Shown: piece after piece, positions 1 to 7,279 of the stretch
Layout: each line of letters starts with the position of its first letter
Numbering within the stretch: position 1 is the first letter of the stretch
Assembly (NCBI GenBank): GCA_964394585.1
Contig: CAYMYI010000103.1
Coordinates: forward strand, 1-15,228
Length of the DNA: 15,228 bases
Reading direction: 5' to 3'
DNA from: CAYUJH01 sp964394585
Lineage (GTDB): Bacteria; Bacteroidota; Bacteroidia; Cytophagales; Flammeovirgaceae
Notes under the pieces: model-generated
The model's database searches: none
Seen by the model: only the letters and a program-made list of their open reading frames with translations
Told to the model about the DNA's origin: nothing
Program-made: the position numbers and the translations under genes

Positions 1-364
1 CTTTTGCAAAATCGTTCTGAAATAAGATGTGCGTGCCCCCCTTTTGCCAATCGTACCATGCCATTTCAAGTCCAAATCGGATGCTCGGTACACTCGGAAG
101 GGCGGGGTGCTGAAAAAAAGCATTCGGGTTATCCATCTCCTGAAATAAATTACAAAAATAGGCAAGTCGTTCGGCGTAACTATCGTCGTATTCGGGGCTT
201 AGCCCAGGCAAGGGGCTGCACTCGCCCCAACCAACTACCGCTGGGCGTTCACTGTGCGAAAGCTCAACAAAGTAGGTGTCTTTTTGGAATAAACTTCCAC
301 GCGAAGTTTTTGCTTCAAATGTAAATTCAAGAGTGTGTTTTCGAATATGGAGTAGAAAGCCCAT
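1..364 (-). CDS. menC: o-succinylbenzoate synthase-like enzyme, N-terminal part (cut by window edge)
   Basis: The minus strand is open from an ATG at 364-362 to the left edge (121 codons, no stop), so the gene continues outside the window. The protein starts MGFLLHIRKHTLEF and contains A-K-T-S-R-G at residues 18-23, then V-G-W-G-E-C-S-P-L-P-G-L-S at about 44-56. This pattern (TSRG followed by GxGE-spPLpGLS) is typical of the N-terminal capping domain of enolase-superfamily o-succinylbenzoate synthases of Bacteroidota, which dehydrate SHCHC to o-succinylbenzoate in menaquinone synthesis in the cytoplasm. The S-I-R-F-G-L-E stretch near residues 94-100 also fits the family. The catalytic barrel with its Lys and metal-binding acids lies outside the window, so activity cannot be judged. 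Another enolase-superfamily member, such as a dipeptide epimerase, is the main alternative. No other men gene is visible; the neighbour at 555 is divergent. Confidence 0.8.
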   Translation of the reverse strand, partial: MGFLLHIRKHTLEFTFEAKTSRGSLFQKDTYFVELSHSERPAVVGWGECSPLPGLSPEYDDSYAERLAYFCNLFQEMDNPNAFFQHPALPSVPSIRFGLEMAWYDWQKGGTHILFQNDFAK

Positions 365-444
365 TGCTAGCGTTAAATTATCTACGTTTCAGCTAAATTT
401 GCAAAATCTTTGTTAGTATAAGGAATGGAATTTATATTTCTTCG

Positions 445-472
445 TTGTATACATGGGAAAAATACTTATTTG
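445..472 (+). promoter_or_regulatory. possible promoter for the small secreted protein
   Basis: A TTG at 445-447 is followed 17 bp later by CTTATTTG (465-472). This resembles the Bacteroidota -33 TTG / -7 TAnnTTTG arrangement but lacks the TA of the -7 element. It lies about 80 bp before the ATG at 555 in the divergent gap between this gene and menC. Weak, based on pattern only. Confidence 0.25.
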
Positions 473-554
473 CACGCATCGCAGCAATCCCACAAAATAA
501 TATAAGAGAAATCACTTGCTAACCCTTAGATATTTTAATCATTTGAATACCGTT

Positions 555-989
555 ATGAAAACCCTTTCGCTTTCCCTTATAGCCCTTGCCTTTTTTTGCC
601 TTACCCCCAAAGCTGAAGTATTTGCACAATGTAACGCAGAGTTGTACAATTCTAAAAGTATGAAAAACATTGCCGAAGGGTTTATGTATCAAAAAAGTTA
701 CGAAGTAGACGGACGGGGAGGAACGCGCCGTAGAATTGAGTACCCCTGTATTTTAAGTAAAGGTACTAGCTATCATTTCTCAGTGAATAGCAAAGATGGC
801 GGCTCTGACGGAATTATCCTCAGCTTGTACAACAACCGAAAAGAACGACTTGCCTCTAACTACATGAATAACAAGTTTTTTTCAGGGATACAATACTACT
901 GCAAATCGACGGGGATTTACTACATCACATTTACCTTCAAAGATTCGCGCACGCATTGTGGCGCTGCCGTGATGGCATTCCGAAGATAG
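555..989 (+). CDS. small secreted cysteine-containing protein, unknown function
   Basis: A 144-residue protein starting MKTLSLSLIALAFFC. The first 25 residues form a clear signal peptide (basic start, hydrophobic core, cleavage expected after V-F-A-Q or just before it), so the product is exported. I prefer the ATG at 555 over the in-frame ATG at 516 because it puts MK directly before the hydrophobic core. The mature part has four cysteines (residues 26, 65, 116, 135), which could form two disulfides in the periplasm or outside. The C-terminal half alternates hydrophobic residues and turns (T-S-Y-H-F-S-V, G-I-I-L-S-L-Y, G-I-Y-Y-I-T-F-T-F), like a compact beta-sandwich similar to pre-peptidase C-terminal domains; that comparison is inference. 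I recall similar unnamed proteins in Cytophagia-like genomes but know no function. It is monocistronic: a terminator follows 30 bp after the stop. Confidence 0.75.
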   Translation: MKTLSLSLIALAFFCLTPKAEVFAQCNAELYNSKSMKNIAEGFMYQKSYEVDGRGGTRRRIEYPCILSKGTSYHFSVNSKDGGSDGIILSLYNNRKERLASNYMNNKFFSGIQYYCKSTGIYYITFTFKDSRTHCGAAVMAFRR

Positions 990-1018
990 ATACTGCCTAA
1001 TTTTGTTAAGTTGAAGAG

Positions 1019-1044
1019 GCTGCCCCCAAAAGGCAGCTTTTTTT
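1019..1044 (+). terminator. rho-independent terminator after the small secreted protein
   Basis: A 6-bp GC-rich stem, GCTGCC (1019-1024) with GGCAGC (1032-1037), encloses a 7-nt loop and is followed directly by seven T residues (1038-1044). It lies 30 bp after the stop codon at 987-989 and ends that transcript. Confidence 0.85.
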
Positions 1045-1049
1045 CATGT

Positions 1050-1085
1050 AAAAAAAAATTGACCTTCTTAAAAAGAAGGCCAATT
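1050..1085 (-). terminator. strong minus-strand terminator with no visible gene feeding it
   Basis: Arms of 13 nt (1057-1069 and 1073-1085) enclose a 3-nt loop. Read on the minus strand every position pairs, with one G-U wobble (positions 1080/1062), and the hairpin is followed by nine U residues (complement of 1050-1058). Read on the plus strand the same position is an A-C mismatch and no T-run follows, so the element is directional. No minus-strand CDS lies upstream of it (above 1085); it may end an unannotated small RNA or block antisense transcription into the gene at 555-989. Confidence 0.7.
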
Positions 1086-1086
1086 C

Positions 1087-1526
1087 CCTAAGTTTAACCA
1101 ATTGTACTCAAACTAAATGTTTTTTCTTTAAAGGAAACACCCTTGCAAGAGCAAAGTGTTACACAACTATTATTTGGTTTAATCAATAACTTTTACAACT
1201 AAATGTGCTTGGAGCAAATACAACAAGCAAGGATATATACTTAGACTCTCATCTTATTCTAATTTAAATAATTAATATGTAGTAACTATATAGTAAAAAT
1301 AGTGCAATTAGTTATAAATAATTGATAATCAATAATAAATAGAAAATCGATTAGGATTGACCTTGTGTAACCTCTACGATTTATCGTAAATAGTTGATAT
1401 TTCGTTGTTTTAGTTCATAGTTTATTCACTTTCGTGTTACCAAAGCATCTGACTATTCAGCGAATTGCCATGAAGTTTTGAAAATAATACATAATAAATA
1501 TATTATTCACCTTACCCTTTTGAAAA
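1087..1526. other. gene-free AT-rich stretch, 440 bp
   Basis: No convincing ORF exists on either strand. The stretch contains an imperfect hairpin at 1136-1160 (AACAC and TTGC pairing with GCAA and GTGTT around an AAGA loop), a short inverted repeat ATTGAT-A-ATCAAT at 1321-1333, and a poor promoter-like pair, TTG at 1405-1407 with CACTTTCG at 1427-1434 (19 bp apart), which could serve the gene at 1527. Given the minus-strand terminator at its left end, an unknown small RNA read leftward is possible. I recognise no known RNA family. Confidence 0.5.
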
Positions 1527-1979
1527 ATGCTAAAATTGAAATGTTTTGTAGGAGTTGTACTACTCGTTGGCTTATCGTGGCAGACGCATGCCCAAGTGCA
1601 ACAAGCCCAAGTAGACCATTATGCCATCTTGGTAAGCAATCTTGAAGTTAGTTGCCAATTTTATCAAACTATCTTAGGACTTCAAGAAATTGAAGACCAA
1701 ACCCAACAAGACCACATTCGATGGTTTTCGATGGGTAAAAGAGGAACAGAACTGCACATTATTGAGCAGGCAAATTACACGATACCCAACGAAAAAGGCG
1801 TACACCTTGCTTTTCGGGTCAAAGACCTCGATGCCTTTGTAAAACACCTCACCACGAAAAAAGTAGCTTTTCAAAACTGGATGGGTGAAGCAAATACCAC
1901 AAATACCCGCCCCGATGGCATTCGGCAAGTCTATTTCACCGATCCAGATGGTTATTGGATTGAGGTTAACGGAAAATAA
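1527..1979 (+). CDS. secreted VOC (glyoxalase/bleomycin-resistance fold) protein
   Basis: A 150-residue protein with an N-terminal signal peptide (MLKLKCFVGVVLLVGLSWQTHA, cleavage expected after T-H-A at residue 22) followed by one vicinal-oxygen-chelate domain at about 27-148. Typical landmarks are D-H-Y-A-I-L-V-S-N-L (residues 30-39), F-Y-Q-T-I-L-G-L (45-52), T-E-L-H-I-I-E (74-80), G-V-H-L-A-F-R-V-K-D (91-100) and F-T-D-P-D-G-Y-W-I-E-V (137-147). Likely metal ligands are H31, H77 or E75, H93 and E146. VOC domains act in pairs, so a homodimer is likely. The family covers glyoxalases, dioxygenases and resistance proteins, and the substrate cannot be read from sequence. Export is unusual, since most VOC enzymes are cytoplasmic. 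The next gene starts 2 bp after the stop, so the two are almost certainly co-transcribed. Confidence 0.85.
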   Translation: MLKLKCFVGVVLLVGLSWQTHAQVQQAQVDHYAILVSNLEVSCQFYQTILGLQEIEDQTQQDHIRWFSMGKRGTELHIIEQANYTIPNEKGVHLAFRVKDLDAFVKHLTTKKVAFQNWMGEANTTNTRPDGIRQVYFTDPDGYWIEVNGK

Positions 1980-1981
1980 AT

Positions 1982-2134
1982 ATGAAATCGACCCCTCCCT
2001 TACAACTCAATGTAGACTATTACATTGAAAACGGAAAATATGTGTTCACGGCGCATTACCTAGAAAAACGCGGCTTCTGTTGCAAAAGTGGTTGTAGACA
2101 CTGCCCCTATGGCTATAAAAAAAGCGCAAAATAA
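1982..2134 (+). CDS. DUF5522-type small cysteine-motif protein, 50 residues
   Basis: The ATG at 1982 opens a 50-codon frame ending with TAA at 2132-2134. The product is cytoplasmic (no signal) and contains Y-Y-I-E-N-G-K-Y-V-F-T-A-H-Y-L-E-K-R-G followed by F-C-C-K-S-G-C-R-H-C-P-Y-G-Y. This matches my memory of the DUF5522 family of very short Bacteroidota and proteobacterial proteins. Four cysteines (33, 34, 38, 41) plus H40 could bind zinc or an iron-sulfur cluster; this is inference, as the family has no known function that I am aware of. The start is supported by the 2-bp spacing from the VOC gene, which suggests translational coupling. Its short length makes it easy to miss in automatic annotation. 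I am confident it is real because the whole conserved core is present in frame. Confidence 0.88.
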   Translation: MKSTPPLQLNVDYYIENGKYVFTAHYLEKRGFCCKSGCRHCPYGYKKSAK

Positions 2135-2224
2135 GTGGGTATTATTCTGAAAAAACACATCAAAAACTAAAAATAACGATACTCTTTTACAGGTATTTTT
2201 GTAATAAAAACAAATATTTACTAT

Positions 2225-2239
2225 ATGTAAATTTTACAT
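2225..2239. repeat. 15-bp inverted repeat upstream of susC
   Basis: ATGTAAA (2225-2231), one T, then TTTACAT (2233-2239): perfect 7-nt arms. It could be a protein-binding site in the susC control region or chance in AT-rich DNA. Confidence 0.4.
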
Positions 2240-2268
2240 TAAAAATCAAATTTTATCTATTTCCAAGC

Positions 2269-2296
2269 TTTTAATACCTATATAATGGTATTAAAA
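2269..2296. promoter_or_regulatory. 28-bp perfect inverted repeat, candidate operator of the susCD operon
   Basis: TTTTAATACC (2269-2278), 8-bp spacer TATATAAT, then GGTATTAAAA (2287-2296). Both 10-nt arms match exactly. It ends 5 bp before the TAAATTTG -7 element (2302-2309) and covers where the -33 contact would be, so a bound regulator would directly affect transcription start. The centre-to-centre distance of the half-sites (18 bp) fits a dimeric regulator. Confidence 0.6.
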
Positions 2297-2301
2297 AATA
2301 T

Positions 2302-2309
2302 TAAATTTG
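2302..2309 (+). promoter_or_regulatory. -7 promoter element of the susCD operon
   Basis: TAAATTTG is an exact match to the Bacteroidota -7 consensus TAnnTTTG. Transcription would start near 2316, giving a leader of about 55 nt before the ATG at 2372. No TTG is seen at the expected -33 position; the inverted repeat at 2269-2296 occupies it, which suggests activator dependence. Confidence 0.5.
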
Positions 2310-2371
2310 GAAATATGAACAAATAGTGTATATAAGGGGGCTTAAATTTTATTCATTAACCCTTAAACATT

Positions 2372-5300
2372 ATGCGTTTTTATTACCAAAAGTTAAAAGT
2401 TCTTTGGTTCGCTCTATTAGTATGTTCGTTTACAACTTCGTATGCACAGCGCTCCATACAGGGTACTGTGAAAGATGCCAGCGGAATGGGAATTCCGGGA
2501 GTGAGCATCTTAGTAAAAGGTACTACAAACGGTACAATCACCGATATTCAGGGGCAGTTTAAGCTGTCGGTATCGGCAGCAGACTCCGCACTGATTATTA
2601 GTGCCGTGGGGTTCAAAGCCCAAGAGGTTGACATCATCGGGCAAGATAACTTTGATGTTACCCTATTAGAAGACCTCGTAGAGTTAAACGAGGTAGTAGT
2701 AACTGCACTCGGTGTAGAACGGTCCGAAAAGGCTTTGGGCTACTCTGTGCAAAAACTCAGCTCGAAGGAAGTTGCTACCGTAAAGGCAACCAATCCTGTA
2801 AATGCGTTGGCTGGTAAAGTATCGGGGGTGTATATCACCGGTAGTGCCAACGGCCCAACGGCTTCGGCAAACATTAACATTCGGGGGGCGGCTTCGCTCT
2901 TGGGCAACAACCAACCTTTGTTTGTAGTAAATGGTATGCCCATTACCAACGATTTGTACAGCTTCGACGATGGTTTGAATGGTTCTACCACCATCGATTT
3001 TGGTAATGCTGCGCAAATTGTTAACTCAGACGATATCGCCTCGATCAACGTATTGAAAGGCCCCGCTGCTTCGGCGCTCTACGGATCGCGTGCTGCCGAC
3101 GGGGTAATTCTAATCGAAACAAAAACCGGTAAAAATGCCGGAGAAGGTCTCAACGTAGAAATCAACTCTAGCACTACCTTTGAGTCGATTTTGAAGCTAC
3201 CCGACTATCAAAACGAATACGGCTTCGGTGGAGGTGGTAAGTATAGCTACCTCGATGGCACCAACTACATTGGAGAAAATGAGTACTACGAAGCCTACGG
3301 AGAAAACTGGGGACCGCGCATGAATGGGCAGCTTATCAAGCAGTTTAATTCTAACGGAGAGCCTGTGCCTTTCACACCTGCACCCGATAACATCCGCAAT
3401 TTCTTCCGTACCGGTATCACGTCTATTAATAACTTGGCGATTAATAACCGTACAGAAAACGGCGATACGCGCTTCTCGTATACCAACTTAGCAAACCGAG
3501 GCATTGTGCCCAACACCAACTTGCGACGCAATACACTACAAATGAGTATTGGCCGCGAATTTTTAGACGACCGCCTGCGCGTGCGCGCTAATTCAATGTA
3601 TGTAGTTTCCGGTTCTGATAATATTCCGAATGCCGGTTACGACGAGTCTTCTTCGGTGATGTACGGCTGGTTATGGTACCCACGCCAAGTAGAAATCAAC
3701 GATTTGCGCGATTATTGGCAACCTGGCCTAGAAGGCGTGCAACAGCGCTATGTAGAGAACCTTTGGGTAAACAACCCCTGGCTTATTGTGAACGAAAATA
3801 CCAACTCGTTCCAAAGCAATCGACTGATTACCAATATTAAAGTTGAGTACGATATCAGCAAGAACTTCATGGCGCGTTTCCGCTATGGTGCCGATATCCT
3901 CGACGAAGAACGCCAATACCGCCGTGCTCCTTCTACACGAGGTGTATTGCTGGGAAGCTATCGCGAAGATGAGATTTCGTTCCGTGAAACCAATGCCGAA
4001 TTCTTAGTAGGATACCACACCGATATGGAAGACTACTCAGATTTCGATGTAGATATTAAATTGGGAGGTAATATTATGCGCCAAGATGGCAACAACTTGG
4101 TAGCCAATAACCCACAACTCGAAAACTTTGGCACCGATGAAAGCGTGTACACTCTTACCAACGCGCGTTCTGGTGTATTAGTAGAATCGCAAAAAACGAG
4201 AACGGGTATCAATAGCTTATTCGCTGTTGCTTCATTCTCTTATAAGAATAGTTTATTTATCGATGCGTCGTACCGAAACGACTGGAACAGCACACTGGTG
4301 AGTCCGGTAGAAGGATTAGATGGCTCATCGTACAGCTTTGGGTATCCTTCCGTTGCAGTGAGTGCGATCATTTCTGAGTTCATCGAGCTACCTCAAGCCT
4401 TCTCTTTCATTAAATTGAAAGGATCGTATGCCGAAGTAGGAAATGGTGCTCCGCCGTATGCGTTTGGTAATACGTTTACCCCACAGCCTGCCTTTGGTTC
4501 GCAAGCGGTATTTACCACCGGAAGAACCATCGCCGACCCGAACTTGACCAACGAACGTACCAAAGCGTTTGAAGTAGGGCTCGATGCTCGTTTGTTCGAA
4601 GGGCGTTTCCGCATGGATTTTACCTACTACGACATGTTAAGTTTCGATCAGGTAATCTTCTTGCCGGTTGCCTCTGTAAGCGGGTACGATTTCAACCTGA
4701 CCAACGGTGGTGAAATCAGCAATAAAGGGATTGAGCTACTCATAGCCGGTAGAATCATCGACAAACCCTCTTTCAGTTGGGATGCTACCTTAAACCTAGG
4801 CCGCAACCGTGCAGTAGTCGAAAGCCTCCCCGATGTAATCACCAGTGGGCGTTACTCTATCGTTGCCGATGTATTCCCTGGCGACGAAGGTGGAGCCGAC
4901 CTCGAATATGTTGCAGAAGAAGGCAAACTGTTAGGGCAGTTGTATGGGTTGGGCTTCGTGCGTGCCGACGACGGGCAGATTATCCATGAAAATGGCTTGC
5001 CAATGATTACAGAAGAAAAAGTATCGGCAGGCTCGTTCCAGCCCGATGTTCGCTTAGGACTCAATAACTCGTTCAAATACAAAAATTTCTTATTTAGCTT
5101 CTTATTCGACGGACAAATCGGTGGTAAAATCTACTCGCGTTCGCATGCTTTATATGCCACCGGTGGAGCCATCACCAACGACGACGACCCCAACCTACCA
5201 CTTTCTACACTTGAAGGCCGTACTGTCTACTCTGTATCGTACGATGCAGATGGGGAGCCAGTGTATACTTTAGAGCAAGAAGGAGGCGTAGTTGGTCCAG

Positions 5301-5686
5301 GATGGAAATACGACGAAAGTGGAAACCTTGTACCGAACGATGTGGTAGTACCCGCAGGCGGTGCCGGTTACACCGGGTATTTCTACAACTACTATGGCAA
5401 CGGGTTCAACCGCGATAACATCGAAGCGGCTACCTACGATGCCACCTATTTCAAACTTCGCGAAGTGAGTTTAGGATATACACTCCCTCAGTCGCTTACT
5501 ACGAAAGTAGGCATTGCCAGTGCGCGTGTTTCTATCGTAGGGCGAAACCTCTTGCTATTTACCGATGTGCCCACCATCGACCCTGAAACCTTTTCAATCC
5601 GTAATGGAATTTTTGTGAATGGATTTGAGAGTACGCAATTGCCTTCTACACGTAGCCTTGGTTTCTCTGTAAACCTTGGTTTCTAA
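2372..5686 (+). CDS. SusC/RagA-family TonB-dependent outer-membrane transporter
   Basis: A 1104-residue protein with a signal peptide (MRFYYQKLKVLWFALLVCSF..., cleavage near S-Y-A-Q, residue 26). Next comes a carboxypeptidase-D regulatory-like domain at about 28-100 (I-Q-G-T-V-K-D, then G-I-P-G-V-S-I-L-V-K-G-T-T-N-G-T). The TonB-box region L-N-E-V-V-V-T-A-L-G is at 105-114. The plug contains N-I-N-I-R-G-A-A-S-L (168-177), Q-P-L-F-V-V-N-G-M-P-I (181-191) and V-L-K-G-P-A-A-S-A-L-Y-G-S-R-A-A-D-G-V-I (227-246), all hallmark SusC motifs. The remaining 850 residues form the beta-barrel, ending L-G-F-S-V-N-L-G-F with the terminal aromatic typical of outer-membrane barrels. Length is normal for the family. 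It works with the SusD-like lipoprotein 45 bp downstream, using TonB energy to import a large or rare nutrient. The substrate is unknown, because no degradative enzyme is linked. Confidence 0.97.
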   Translation: MRFYYQKLKVLWFALLVCSFTTSYAQRSIQGTVKDASGMGIPGVSILVKGTTNGTITDIQGQFKLSVSAADSALIISAVGFKAQEVDIIGQDNFDVTLLEDLVELNEVVVTALGVERSEKALGYSVQKLSSKEVATVKATNPVNALAGKVSGVYITGSANGPTASANINIRGAASLLGNNQPLFVVNGMPITNDLYSFDDGLNGSTTIDFGNAAQIVNSDDIASINVLKGPAASALYGSRAADGVILIETKTGKNAGEGLNVEINSSTTFESILKLPDYQNEYGFGGGGKYSYLDGTNYIGENEYYEAYGENWGPRMNGQLIKQFNSNGEPVPFTPAPDNIRNFFRTGITSINNLAINNRTENGDTRFSYTNLANRGIVPNTNLRRNTLQMSIGREFLDDRLRVRANSMYVVSGSDNIPNAGYDESSSVMYGWLWYPRQVEINDLRDYWQPGLEGVQQRYVENLWVNNPWLIVNENTNSFQSNRLITNIKVEYDISKNFMARFRYGADILDEERQYRRAPSTRGVLLGSYREDEISFRETNAEFLVGYHTDMEDYSDFDVDIKLGGNIMRQDGNNLVANNPQLENFGTDESVYTLTNARSGVLVESQKTRTGINSLFAVASFSYKNSLFIDASYRNDWNSTLVSPVEGLDGSSYSFGYPSVAVSAIISEFIELPQAFSFIKLKGSYAEVGNGAPPYAFGNTFTPQPAFGSQAVFTTGRTIADPNLTNERTKAFEVGLDARLFEGRFRMDFTYYDMLSFDQVIFLPVASVSGYDFNLTNGGEISNKGIELLIAGRIIDKPSFSWDATLNLGRNRAVVESLPDVITSGRYSIVADVFPGDEGGADLEYVAEEGKLLGQLYGLGFVRADDGQIIHENGLPMITEEKVSAGSFQPDVRLGLNNSFKYKNFLFSFLFDGQIGGKIYSRSHALYATGGAITNDDDPNLPLSTLEGRTVYSVSYDADGEPVYTLEQEGGVVGPGWKYDESGNLVPNDVVVPAGGAGYTGYFYNYYGNGFNRDNIEAATYDATYFKLREVSLGYTLPQSLTTKVGIASARVSIVGRNLLLFTDVPTIDPETFSIRNGIFVNGFESTQLPSTRSLGFSVNLGF

Positions 5687-5731
5687 GCCTGGCGTTCTTT
5701 CCTTTTTTTCATCACTAAAATGTTAATCGAA

Positions 5732-7210
5732 ATGAAATCATATAAATTAATCATATTCTTGATCACCTTTTTCTTCTTAGCCTCATGCGATGAGTTTGAA
5801 GACATGAATGAAAACCCTAACGAACCGATCAGCGTGTCGACCGACGTTTTGCTGCCTTCTGCCATTCGGCAAAGTATGAATACGATGGTTACCGAATCGT
5901 TCTTGTTAGGCAACAATGCTGCACAGCTCACCTCGAAAACGCTGCGTACCGAAGTAGACACCTACAACTGGAATGCCTTCCCTACCGTTTGGGAAGGGCT
6001 TTATGAAAGCCTTACCGATGTTTCGGTAGTACAAGAAGCCGCTGTAGCCCAAGGAAATGCTTCCCTAGAAGGTGCGACTATCGTATTAAAGAGTTGGATT
6101 TTCGCTACATTAACCAATGCTTATGGCGATATCCCTTATTTTGATGCCATTGATGGCGACGCCGGCAACTTTACACCTCGCTACGATACCCAAGAGGAAA
6201 TCTATACTGATTTATTGTTAGAACTCAGCCGCGCCGATGGTCTGCTAGCTTCTGGTGAAGGCAGTATCGGAGGTGATATTTTGTTAGGAGGCGATGCCTC
6301 CAAATGGCGTAAGTTGGGTAACTCGCTTCGTTTGCGATTGCTCATGTACGCCGGCAATAAAATTTCGGATGCTTCTACGCAATTCGCTCAAATTGTGGGG
6401 CAAGGCAATATCATCGCGTCAAACGCCGATAATGCTACGCTCACCTACCTGAACGGATTCCCCAACCAGTTTCCGCTTATTCCGCTTAAAACAGGCGACT
6501 TCGATGCCGTTGCTCTTAGCCAAACCGCCCTCAACGTTATGAATGAACATAACGACCCTCGCTTGGCGCGCTATGCCCGCCCCGATAACGACGACTACAC
6601 TAACCCGACCTTCAGTGGAGCGGCGAATGGGTCGAACTCTTCGCAGTGTAGTAAATCGGGTTCGCGTTTGGGTGCTGCTTACTACGACTACCCCAACCAA
6701 ACTACGGCTACTTCTATTGGGGTGAATATGGCAGAAGGTATCTTGATGACCTACGCCGAAGTGGAATTCCTCTTAGCAGAAGCAGCGGCAAAAGGATGGA
6801 TTTCTGATAGTCCCGAAGCCCACTATCGCAATGGCATTGAAGCTTCGATGGAGTACTACCAAGTAGACTATGCTACCTTTGGTTGGAACGATTTTAACGA
6901 CTTCTACACTAACTCAGGCATTGCCTTCTCGGTTACTACCGACATTTGGAAGCAGAAATGGCTAGCGATGTACTTCACCGGGCTAGACCCTTACTTCGAA
7001 GTCCGCCGCTGGTATGCAGAAAGTGGCATGAGTTGGGAAGGCATTCCGTTCTTATCGCCTTCGTGCGAAAACCTTAATAACGACCGCCTCCCTATGCGAT
7101 TTTTGTACCCTGGCGAAGAGCAAAGCTTAAATGCAAGCAATTACCAGGAGGCTATACAACGCCTCGGTGGCTCTAACGATTTTAACGCCGCTATTTGGCT
7201 TGTAGAATAA
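5732..7210 (+). CDS. SusD/RagB-like substrate-binding outer-membrane lipoprotein (SusD-like_2 type)
   Basis: Surface lipoprotein that caps the SusC channel and captures its substrate. The lipobox L-A-S-C puts the lipidated cysteine at residue 19, followed by acidic D-E-F-E-D. I prefer the ATG at 5732 (MKSYKLIIFLITFF) to the in-frame ATG at 5720, because the longer form puts a glutamate into the basic end of the signal. Family marks are N-E-N-P-N-E-P after the lipobox, T-N-A-Y-G-D-I-P-Y-F-D-A, K-W-R-K-L-G-N-S-L-R-L-R-L-L-M-Y-A-G, M-T-Y-A-E-V-E-F-L-L-A-E-A-A-A-K-G-W and the C-terminal R-L-P-M-R-F-L-Y-P-G-E-E-Q-S-L-N. These fit the roughly 500-residue SusD-like_2 group rather than classic SusD. 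The helical repeats expected of TPR-like SusD folds make up most of the chain. It is the second gene of the susCD operon and ends before a strong terminator. Confidence 0.95.
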   Translation: MKSYKLIIFLITFFFLASCDEFEDMNENPNEPISVSTDVLLPSAIRQSMNTMVTESFLLGNNAAQLTSKTLRTEVDTYNWNAFPTVWEGLYESLTDVSVVQEAAVAQGNASLEGATIVLKSWIFATLTNAYGDIPYFDAIDGDAGNFTPRYDTQEEIYTDLLLELSRADGLLASGEGSIGGDILLGGDASKWRKLGNSLRLRLLMYAGNKISDASTQFAQIVGQGNIIASNADNATLTYLNGFPNQFPLIPLKTGDFDAVALSQTALNVMNEHNDPRLARYARPDNDDYTNPTFSGAANGSNSSQCSKSGSRLGAAYYDYPNQTTATSIGVNMAEGILMTYAEVEFLLAEAAAKGWISDSPEAHYRNGIEASMEYYQVDYATFGWNDFNDFYTNSGIAFSVTTDIWKQKWLAMYFTGLDPYFEVRRWYAESGMSWEGIPFLSPSCENLNNDRLPMRFLYPGEEQSLNASNYQEAIQRLGGSNDFNAAIWLVE

Positions 7211-7227
7211 TTTAGTTGAACCCCCGA

Positions 7228-7257
7228 AATCCCCTGACCTAGGTCAGGGGATTTTTT
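7228..7257 (+). terminator. strong terminator after susCD, directly ahead of the BCCT gene
   Basis: A perfect 26-bp palindrome (7228-7253, arms AATCCCCTGACCT and its complement) is followed by T residues to 7257. As RNA it makes an 11-bp GC-rich stem with a CUAG tetraloop. It starts 18 bp after the susD stop and ends only 22 bp before the TTG start of the transporter gene. Confidence 0.92.
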
Positions 7258-7279
7258 CACTCAAAAAAAAGAATCAGTT

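Noticed and set aside
4..324. Plus-strand 106-codon ORF at the left edge
   Set aside because: It is antisense to the MenC-like frame, which has clear family motifs; its own translation has no recognisable pattern and is rich in Arg, Cys and Pro, as expected of a shadow frame.
1321..1333. ATTGAT-A-ATCAAT inverted repeat as an operator
   Set aside because: Short and made mostly of A and T in a very AT-rich stretch, about 200 bp from the next start codon, so chance is a sufficient explanation.
6419..6700. Minus-strand 93-codon ORF in the susD region
   Set aside because: Antisense shadow of the SusD-like gene with a low-complexity valine/arginine-rich translation.
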